Positions 21,001 to 27,249 of a stretch of 27,249 bases of DNA are shown piece by piece. The DNA lies in NCBI GenBank assembly GCA_032358255.1, contig JAULBX010028703.1, positions 1 to 27,249 on the forward strand. The letters run 5' to 3'. The notes under the pieces were generated by a model. That model searched no databases and was not told the DNA's origin. It worked only from the letters and a program-made list of their open reading frames with translations. The position numbers and the translations under genes were made by a program. The stretch is from Heterotrichella gracilis (taxonomy: Eukaryota; Sar; Xanthophyceae; Tribonematales; Xanthonemataceae). Each line of letters begins with the position of its first letter. The stretch's first letter is position 1.

Positions 21001-24000
21001 GTAAGGTGGAACGGGCAGGTAAGCTAAGGGCCACATGAGCTGACCTGTACAAGGTTGACCCCCCACTGGGTGACACAGGTGCAAGGCTGCATGTCTCTAA
21101 CGACTAATTCGCGCTTGACTGATGTGTTGGCACCTCTGCAGACCCGGGGGTGAAGGTTGCGATGGGGCCACAGCAGCTGACGCTGGAGGTGGCAACCTAC
21201 GTTGACGGTAAGCGCACAGTGCATCTGTGGGACTGTACGCGTCCTTATCACACTTGTCACTGTACAGCAGGCATGTTGTCAGTGCTCACCAGTTTGGCTT
21301 GGCTACAACATGTCCCTCAAAACTCTGAAACCCCAGCCTGTCGTAATACAGGAGTGGCTGTGTGGCGAGGTGCAAGCAACACCATTCCAATTGGTGTCAA
21401 CCCTAAACCCTTGAGCCTTAAGACCCCAAAACGTAAGCCCTTCTCCCGCTTGTACTGCGCAGGAGTGGCTGTGTGGCGGGGGGCCGCTGGCACAACCTCA
21501 GTGCAGGGGGGTGCATTCAGCCTGGAGGACGGGGATGTCATCGTGTTCCCTGATGGCAAAAAGTGCCTGGTGGCCATTTCTCCCGCCTTCCTCAGCCAGC
21601 TGTGGGGCAAGGACCCAGATGCCGCAGGTGACTAAGGGTCTGGGGTGTAGGTTCTTTGCTCCGATGTTTACCGTTAGAAGCGAGGGATGTGTGCAAAATG
21701 TGTGGCGTCTGGGGTTTGGGATGGTGTTGGGTCCCGGGTGGCGAAATGTGCCTGATGCATTGCCTGCTGCCCTCTTGAGCCAGCTGGAGTTGGGGTTGTT
21801 AGGGTTTTGCGCTTGGGAGTAGGGCGTGTGTGCAGGGTGCAGGGTTCACTTGTTTATCCAGCAGGAAGACACGTTCCGTACTGCACCCCTGACCTTCCTC
21901 CTGCGTCCGATCAACCACCCCTTCTGTCCTACACCCCACCCAATCAATGCAAACACCCCATCCAATGGATACCCCCATTAACCAAATACCACCTTCAAAC
22001 AAATACCGCCATTACAACCGTTATCAGTACCGCCATCAAACAAAGACTCCTCAACTCCTCTCCCCCAGGTGCAGAGGCGGTGTACAGCCGCCCCGGTGGG
22101 CGCTCCCGCAGCCCCGGCGAGTCCAGCTTCCAGTGGCAGGATGGCCTGGATGATGGCCATTACGAGTTGCACATGCTGGCGGACTTTGCCTACCGAGCAA
22201 GCGGTGAGTCGGTGGCGGTGACTGGGCGCACATGGAACCTAAATATCAGGTTCTAGCCCTTCTCAGCAGCTTGCATGACGTCATTTACTGGAGTTACATG
22301 CACATGCACAGGCCTGGTTTGCCAAGCTCTGCACTGAGTTTCGCTATATGTTCTACCTGCAGTGCCTGGTGTGCGAGTGGCCCAGCGTGGCGAGGGGCTG
22401 TGGCTGTCTGTGGAGAGGGGCACCCAGGTGGGGGTGTGGCGCACGGTGGGGGGAGCCACCAGCGTCAGCGGGGGAGAACTGGAGCTGCATGACGGGGATG
22501 TGCTGGCCTTGCCCAATGGGCGCAGGTGCCTGGTGGCGCTGCCAGGTAACGCGCCTACCCTAAACCTTAATGGGGTTTTTGTTGCCAGAGAGGAGGGGGA
22601 GGAGGATGGTGTGGCTGCTGTTCCTGAGCAGGGTTTCTGATTGGGGTGAATGGGGGAGTTGGGAGCTGCATGACGGGGATGTGCTGGCCCTGCCTATTGG
22701 GCGCAAGCGGTTGGCGGCGCTGGCAAGTATGGGGGTGGTCTAGCCCTTGTCCTACAATTTTCCATGTGTTGCTGAGGTGCTATGCGCCTGGGTAGGGTGG
22801 AACGGGTTGAGCGCTGTGTGTCACTCCGGGCATGTACGTGCTTGGCGGCAAAGTCAAGGTGTATGGTGGCATGTCCTGTCCCTATGAAACCGGCACAATG
22901 GTATCTGTCACACTGGCAACCTTTTAATACTGGCGACCAGCTGTATGTCTGACTGCGAGGGTGTTGGTGCGGTTGCATACCTGACCAGAGTGGTGTCTGC
23001 TTGCGGCTGTATGTCTGACAATGTCTCCCACCTGTTGCTGTTTAATCTACCTCCTTCGAACCTCTACCCATGCGTGCAGTGTCGGCCCACGCCGCCGCCA
23101 GCCTGACCACCGATGTGGAGCAGCCCAAGGTCACCCCCTTGTCGCAGCCAGCCTATGGGAATGGTGCGTATGGTGGCAACGGTGGGGGCTCTGCCCAGTG
23201 TTCATTTTGCTGTTATCTTCATTTCTGTCACTCTGAATCTCGCATTAAACCATTCCTATCAGTCATTATTAAAAGTCAACATCATTGAAGTTGTGTTTTA
23301 ATTCACAGTGTCATAGTGTATTGCCAGCACCACTGTCATTGCGGTGCTGGCAGCAATACCATGCGCCATCGCCATCACCACCACCATTACCAGCATCACC
23401 ACCATGTGCCGCAGGGGCGTCCGCCGTGGCGCCAGAGCCGAGTGAGGCGGGTCTGATGAGCACCGCAGCTGGTGGCCTGCACTGGGCGGCCTCCCTGGGA
23501 GCGCTGTTTGTGGCAGACAAAGCGGTGAAGGCAGCCTGCGTATCGGCCGGGTAAGGCTGTGGGAAGGGTGTCGACGGGTCAAGAGGCATCCGATGGGACT
23601 CTTTTGTGACGCCATGCAACCCATTGGGCCCTTGCCCAAGCAGCACCAGGACTAAGGTGTATTTGATGGTGATATTGTGTTGCACGGGATCACTAGCCCT
23701 GGTGCATTGATTGGCTTGTTGAGCAGACTGCTGTTCCCTGCGGCCACAAAACCCAATCACAAACCCATTGTTTTGCAAGGATACACATTCACCAACCTCT
23801 CACCCAAACAGCACCTGTACTTGTGTTCTGAGCCGTGTTTCCCCCCTGCAGGATCACCTTCCCAAGCGCGCTCATCGGCATGTTTGGCATCGTGTGCGGG
23901 CTGCTGCTGCTATCCCTGAAGTCAGATGAGACAGCAGAGCGGGTGGTGGGGGCATTCGACCCCGCACTCAGCTGGATCCAGCGCTGGTTGCCTCTGTTCT

Positions 24001-26331
24001 ACGTGCCTTCGCTCGTCACGCTGCCATTGGCGGTCCAGGGAATTGCAGGTGGGTGCAGGGAAGTCCAGTTGCAATGTATTGAAATGATTATTGGTTATTG
24101 TGGCCTGTGCTTGCGTTTTGTAGAGATGCCTCTGGATCACGTCCTTTTGCAGGACAATGTGTAAGTAAGAAAACCCCGTGTAACTAGGACAGGAGAGATG
24201 TAGGACGCTACACCCATAAACAAAATTACATTTAACGTTGGATTGAAGTCAGTTGAGGTGAAAAGCATTACATTTCCTTTCCCAGCATATTATAACTCCT
24301 GATGACATACAGACACCTGTCGATGATTGCCCAACATGCCTCATATACCTCCCCTTGTGCAGCGGCCACCCTGGGCAAGATGCTGCTCATCATCACCGGG
24401 GGCCTGGTGGCATCCCTGGCCTTCACAGCCTATGCAACCCTGGCCATTCGCTCCCTGGTCCAAACGCAAATGCAGCCCACACCCCCGGCCGCCCCGCTCC
24501 CACCCACCGCTGCATGGTACCCCATTCTGGTCGGCGCAGTGGGTGCGGGTTCCATCCTGGCCACAGCGCTCAACCCCACCCTGGCGGGGGCAATGAGTGT
24601 GCCGTTTTTGCTGGCTAGCACGGTGGGAGGTTACCTGGTAGGAACAGCGCTGCCGCAGGGGCTGCAGTCTGTGCTCCACCCCATCGTGACGTGCACGCTG
24701 GTGGCGAACTTGGGGGCGGCTGTGTTTGGGGCGGTGGGGGGCTTGGGCTACCACGGGGCGCTGGAGATGTACCTCACCAAGGTGGGTGGATGAAGGGACA
24801 CATGGTATATAATCATAAGAAATTCATGTGGCATTGACTGCATTGATGTGCACGTCGAATGCATGAATACCTCAGCTTGATGGACTACAAATAAGTAATC
24901 AGACAAATGAATCAAAGGGAAACTCATAAAGCATTGCATGTCACATGCAGTGGCGGAACCCTGCCCTTGTCCACGCAACCCCCCTGTTTTTGTGCACGCA
25001 CCGGCTGTCACAATGCCTCGTGTCATGCAGAACTCTGCAGCCATGGGCGCAGACCCTTAAACTTTAACCCTACCCTTGACACACAGAACCTTAAACCCTG
25101 TCTCTGCCCATGCAGAACCCTGCGGCCATGGGGGCGGGCGACGTGCTCATGAGCTTCCTGGGGATCGTCATCCTGTCGTTCGGCTTCAAGATATTTGGCC
25201 AGCGCCAGCTCATGAAGCGCCATGCACCAGAGATCCTGGGTTCGGCCGCGCTGTCCGCAGCTTTCTCCATGTTTGCCACGGCAGCGGCCGCACGCGCAAT
25301 GGGGCTCGCGCCAGGTAAGGGAACATTGTGCCTCTTTTGCCCTCGTTTCAATTTCTGATAGAATTCATTGCCCAATTCCATTACAAATTGCTTTTTTGTC
25401 ACAATATGCTTTTTGTTGTACACACAATGCAACGGCCCCCGGGATCCCGGGATATGCGGCAGTGTCAGGGGTTAAACTCATGTTTGCCACAGCACCGCTA
25501 CTGTAACCTAAATTTGCGCAGCAAGGCCTTAACATATATTATGTATCAATTTTTTTCTCATCTATTGCTGTGTGCGTTGCAGAACTGGCCCGTGCGCTTG
25601 TGCCTCGGTGCGTGACTGTTGCCCTTGCGCTGCCCATCGCCACGCAGCTGGGAGCGCCGCTGTCCATCACGGCAGCATCGGTGGTGCTCACAGGTAGGGA
25701 ACAACGCAGTTGGATAGCCTAATAGTAAAGCTTTCCCACCGTATAGCAAGATGTGCAGGCATCCGCATACTAGGTAGACAGTTAGCAAGTTGGGTACATG
25801 TGGCAGGCTGTGGCCGCGCCTGCCTGCTCCTCCCTACCTGGTCCTTAGTTACCTGCTTTAGGGTCCAGGAGGTTGCTCTCCTGTCTGCGGACACTGCGTA
25901 TGGATGCAGAAACGCATCATACTGGGCTTTAAGGCTGCCGTTTCCGGCCGTCTGCAGGCCTGTTGGGTGCGGACCTGGGAAAGTGCGATTTCACAAACCT
26001 GCTTTAGGGTTTCAGGGCTTAGTTTTCACTGTGGCTGTCTCGTGCGGGACTGATGGCTCATTCTTCAACTGTGTCTTTCCTACCTTCTGCAGGCCTGCTG
26101 GGCGCGGCCCTGTGCCAGCTGGTATTGGACAAGTGCGGCTTCAAGGACCCCATCACCCGGGGGCTCGCCACCGCAGGCTCCGCACACGGGCTGGGCACAG
26201 CGGCCCTGGCGGCAAAGGAGCCGCAGGCGCTGCCCTTTGCGGCGCTGGCCTACGGCCTGATTGGGGTGCTGGCATCTGTGTTTGCCTCCATCCCTGTGGT
26301 GCAGCAGGCGCTGATCGCCATCACTGGCTGA
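17881..26331 (+). CDS. PLGG1: Plastidal glycolate/glycerate translocator (PLGG1) with a four-module N-terminal extension, 18 exons, 934 aa
   Basis: In plants PLGG1 exchanges glycolate and glycerate across the chloroplast inner envelope in photorespiration. Exons: 17881-18139, 18534-18599, 18949-19068, 19304-19369, 19522-19581, 20137-20256, 20669-20848, 21142-21207, 21463-21627, 22069-22203, 22363-22545, 23080-23163, 23415-23550, 23852-24048, 24363-24781, 25116-25314, 25583-25693, 26093-26331. Introns 1-12 are all phase 1; introns 13-17 are phase 2, 1, 0, 1, 1. The frame is open throughout. Residues 1-~60: transit peptide; ~66-473: four modules; ~503-650: LrgA-like; ~660-934: LrgB. The start is the first ATG of the opening frame. 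The known plant protein is about 510 residues, so roughly 400 are extra. No second transit peptide, stop or poly(A) motif separates the halves, which favours one fused gene, but a split into two genes near 22550-23410 needs transcript data to exclude. Exon 4 could instead start at 19289. Confidence 0.88.
18080..19068 (+). other. Unknown module, copy 1
   Basis: Built from the tail of exon 1 (YKLQRVSEAVSRLN, segment X), exon 2 (PGVDL...LTLRVADGV, segment A) and exon 3 (VSVWRKPMGHTSV, LDDGDIVALPNGLKCLAVV, segment B). Exons 2 and 3 have the same lengths (66 and 120 nt) as their counterparts in other copies (copy 3 for A, copy 2 for B). Predicted mostly beta. No membrane segment. Confidence 0.8.
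18140..18533 (+). other. Intron 1 of the PLGG1-type gene
   Basis: 394 bp without a credible exon, repeat copy or RNA gene by eye. The donor is G/GTGGGT and the acceptor GCTGCAG. Confidence 0.7.
19304..20256 (+). other. Unknown module, copy 2
   Basis: Exon 4 (QYELHDLTIEAEDVS, X), exon 5 (VELVRQGNALLLQVANGVP, A, 60 nt) and exon 6 (VTVWRKLLGSTSV, LEDGDIILYPDGRKCLLVV, B, 120 nt). About half the residues match copy 1. Exon 5 is the one with two decayed duplicates in the next intron. Confidence 0.8.
19582..20136 (+). repeat. Two decayed copies of PLGG1-gene exon 5 and donor, with TTTAGGG
   Basis: Intron 5. 19629-19698 repeats exon 5 plus donor (19520-19589). Fragments 19749-19767 and 19796-19837 form a third copy split by a TTTAGGG tract (19768-19779). 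The donor GTAAGC has become GCAAGT in copy 2 and stays GTAAGC in copy 3. The rest (about 19850-20136) holds nothing I recognise. Confidence 0.8.
20263..20302. repeat. (GGT)n microsatellite in intron 6
   Basis: GGT/GGTG trinucleotide run just inside intron 6 of the PLGG1-type gene. The following G-rich stretch runs to about 20405. Simple repeat. Confidence 0.8.
20860..20932. repeat. Dispersed repeat B, copy 1 (intron 7)
   Basis: About 73 bp, roughly 85% similar to 27176-27247. Long identical blocks include GTTACATGCATT, AGCCAGATTAGCAGTC and GTCTTGCACA. It is not exon-derived; probably a small mobile-element remnant. Confidence 0.8.
21349..21395 (+). repeat. Copy of PLGG1-gene exon 9 5' end and acceptor
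   Basis: 21349-21367 is identical to 21460-21478 across the CAG acceptor and VAVWR codons, then diverges. It is followed by CCCTAAACCC at 21400. Using this acceptor would break module copy 3. Confidence 0.8.
21735..21810 (+). repeat. Decayed copy of exon 9 3' part
   Basis: Intron 9. Resembles 21555-21612 (AAGTGCCTGGTGGCC...CTCAGCCAGCTG) with substitutions, then TTAGGGTTTTG. Confidence 0.6.
22069..22545 (+). other. Unknown module, copy 4 (A and B fused in one exon)
   Basis: Exon 10 has an S/R/G-rich linker then HYELHMLADFAYRAS (X). Exon 11 carries A and B together (PGVRVAQRGEGLWLSVERG, VGVWRTVGGATSV, LHDGDVLALPNGRRCLVAL) in 183 nt. The A-B intron found in the other three copies is absent here. 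Confidence 0.8.
22650..22728 (+). repeat. Copy of exon 11 3' end and donor
   Basis: Intron 11. GGGGGAG...GAGCTGCATGACGGGGATG repeats 22470-22548 almost exactly, up to a GGCAAGT in place of the donor GGTAAC. A CCCTAAACC motif (22557-22565) sits between source and copy. Confidence 0.85.
23318..23360. repeat. Inverted repeat upstream of exon 13
   Basis: GTATTGCCAGCACC and GGTGCTGGCAGCAATAC pair with a 3-nt bulge around an 11-nt loop. A CACCAT-rich stretch follows and leads into the acceptor at 23413. It could affect acceptor accessibility; that is speculative. Confidence 0.6.
23415..24470 (+). other. LrgA-like half of PLGG1
   Basis: Exons 13-15, residues ~503-650. Hydrophobic segments (LHWAASLGALFVADKAV, ALIGMFGIVCGLLLLS, MLLIITGGLVASLAFTAYA) surround the conserved FPSALIGM and RWLPLFYVPSLVTLPLAV motifs of plant PLGG1. 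The bacterial CidA/LrgA family has the same topology. It is joined to LrgB by a Q/P/A linker at ~645-662. Confidence 0.9.
25024..25050 (+). repeat. Copy of exon 16 5' end and acceptor
   Basis: Repeats 25109-25135 at an 85-bp offset with three mismatches, including the CATGCAG acceptor. CCCTTAAACTTTAACCCTACCC lies between them. Confidence 0.8.
25478..25500 (+). repeat. Short copy of an exon 16 segment
   Basis: CATGTTTGCCAC and neighbours match 25268-25279 in exon 16. It lies in intron 16. Weak because of its length. Confidence 0.4.
25951..25995 (+). repeat. Decayed copy of exon 18 5' end and acceptor
   Basis: TCTGCAGGCCTGTTGGGTGC resembles 26087-26106, then the AAGTGCG...TTCA block with an internal deletion. 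It is followed by TTTAGGGTTTCAGGG. In frame the copy reads GLLGADLGKCDF. Confidence 0.75.
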
Positions 26332-27175
26332 TGTGGGCTGGTTGCGTGAGCAGGTTCTATGCTTGAGAGGAGCTGGCAAAGATCAGCCTAATGGTTGGAG
26401 AAGATCTAGTTTTGGCATTATATGGAAGAGCTTTCAGCAGCTGGGATGCATGCAGATTGGAGCAGGTCCTCCCGCGGACCCCAAATTATTTCTCCACAAT
26501 GCGTTGCAATTTTGCGCCCATGCAGGCATGCATCCCATGATCAAGCTGAATTTTTGGGATCCAGGCTTGATTTCTTTTCTTTTTCAGCCTTGCAGGCTGG
26601 GGGGCATCCTGGCTTTGCGCCACCATCTTTTTCTCTGCGGCCCGCCTTATTTTGCGGTGCTCAAGTGGTTACGGAGAGCAGTTGGAAGGACCACATGTTT
26701 TCTGACACGAACAATGTTGACATTGTGAATTTGAGTTGCATTTGCAAAGCGGCTGCAGGCGGCGCATGGTTGCAACGACTTCAGCAGAGATATATATCTG
26801 TTGAAACTGTTTGTTACAAGAAATACGTAAGAAAGAAGGATCTGGCTTGTAATTATTGTTAACACTGCGCATTGGCCCAAGGAATATTAACAGGTATCTG
26901 CCTGCTAGGATCGAGCCCCATGTACCCATCTGATCCAGAGTTTGCTTCTTAATATCATCATATATTGCTGTAAGGTGCCAGCCCCACATGCATGCCATAG
27001 GAGGTTAAAAAACATGTTAATTCCCAAACCGCGTAAATCCCCCCGCATGTGCACCTGCATATGGAACATCGACCTGGCGTGGTCCATGGTCGAGAAAATA
27101 ATTGTTTGATAAGAATTCAAAGTTTGCCCAACACAGTATAAATGCTGCACCCTCCCCTGCCAAAGTGCCAGCAGT
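26332..27175 (+). other. 3' UTR and downstream flank of the PLGG1-type gene
   Basis: No second gene is recognisable. TGTAA at 26848-26852 (about 520 nt after the stop) and at 26969-26973 are candidate poly(A) signals. An open frame of 146 codons at 26422-26862 has no recognisable motif or conserved look and is most likely 3' UTR. Confidence 0.6.
26848..26852 (+). terminator. Candidate TGTAA poly(A) signal
   Basis: Chlorophyte-type TGTAA at a normal 3' UTR distance from the stop codon; a second one is at 26969. Short motif, modest weight. Confidence 0.4.
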
Positions 27176-27247
27176 TAGTTAGTTACATGCATTCCAGCAA
27201 AATAGCCAGATTAGCAGTCAGTCTTGCACATGCGGCGCCACGCAGCT
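27176..27247. repeat. Dispersed repeat B, copy 2 (window end)
   Basis: Partner of 20860-20932 in the same orientation, running to the edge of the window, so its 3' border is unseen. Confidence 0.8.
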
Positions 27248-27249
27248 CT

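Larger units (their letters stand above)
20669..21627 (+). other. Unknown module, copy 3
   Basis: Exon 7 starts with a P/T/A-rich linker of about 35 residues, then RFWMIEHAADAFPDL (X, the most diverged). Exon 8 is PGVKVAMGPQQLTLEVATYV (A, 66 nt). Exon 9 is VAVWRGAAGTTSV, LEDGDVIVFPDGKKCLVAI (B) plus a 15-residue tail, AFLSQLWGKDPDAA. Confidence 0.8.
24510..26331 (+). other. LrgB-like half of PLGG1
   Basis: Exons 15-18, residues ~663-934. Conserved blocks: VPFLLASTVGGYLVGTALP, GDVLMSFLGIVILSF, FKIFGQRQLMKRHAPEILGS and the family signature AHGLGTAALAAKEPQALPF. It ends in a hydrophobic helix (IPVVQQALIAITG), as in land-plant PLGG1. The full set of LrgB helices is present and no key block is broken. 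Confidence 0.95.

Noticed and set aside
22546..23414. Possible boundary between two separate genes (module protein and PLGG1)
   Set aside because: The frame stays open through exons 12-13 with phase-compatible junctions, and there is no stop, start with a transit peptide, or clear poly(A) signal. Kept as one gene, with transcript data named as the test.
24341..24754. 137-codon minus-strand frame
   Set aside because: Antisense shadow of LrgB exon 15 in a GC-rich region; no recognisable motif.
26422..26862. 146-codon frame after the PLGG1 stop
   Set aside because: No motif and no credible promoter or splice structure; it fits a 3' UTR.
1..27249. CRISPR arrays, tRNA or rRNA genes, prokaryotic operons
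   Set aside because: Searched by eye; the tandem repeats seen are exon-edge duplications, microsatellites or telomere-type tracts, and all coding sequence is spliced eukaryotic.

Overview
The window is nuclear DNA of a eukaryotic photosynthetic organism, most likely a green alga (chlorophyte or close relative). Both genes are cut into many short exons with GT-AG introns. One of them encodes a plastid envelope transporter of the plant/algal type. Many introns carry TTTAGGG/CCCTAAA telomere-type motifs, and TGTAA motifs, the usual chlorophyte polyadenylation signal, lie downstream of both stop codons. I cannot name the genus. I see no rRNA, tRNA, CRISPR array or intact mobile element.

Layout. 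1-728: 3' flank and 3' UTR of the first gene, with a 40-bp tandem repeat, an AT-rich hairpin and a G-quadruplex-prone tract. 729-17522, minus strand: a complete RRP5 (PDCD11) ribosome-biogenesis gene. I reconstructed it as 31 exons joining into one open frame of 1957 codons: an FPRGG N-terminus, about 14-15 S1 RNA-binding domains, an acidic linker and a C-terminal HAT/TPR superhelix. One of its 30 introns needs a GC-AG splice. 17523-17880: a 358-bp divergent promoter region with a telo-box palindrome. 17881-26331, plus strand: an 18-exon, 934-codon gene whose C-terminal half is PLGG1 (LrgA plus LrgB, the plastidal glycolate/glycerate translocator). Its N-terminal half is a transit-peptide-like leader followed by four tandem copies of a roughly 100-residue module that I do not recognise. 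26332-27249: 3' UTR and flank, ending in a copy of a dispersed repeat.

Two observations stand out. First, the four-module array fused in frame to PLGG1: the first 12 introns of that gene are all phase 1, the mark of symmetric exon-module duplication. Second, in both genes about 20 introns contain decayed direct copies of the neighbouring exon-intron boundary, commonly bordered by TTTAGGG-like motifs. This points to recurrent short segmental duplication or break repair that enlarges introns from their own edges.

The two proteins are not known to work together. RRP5 acts in the nucleolus on pre-rRNA; PLGG1 acts at the chloroplast inner envelope in photorespiration. Their link here is only the shared upstream region.
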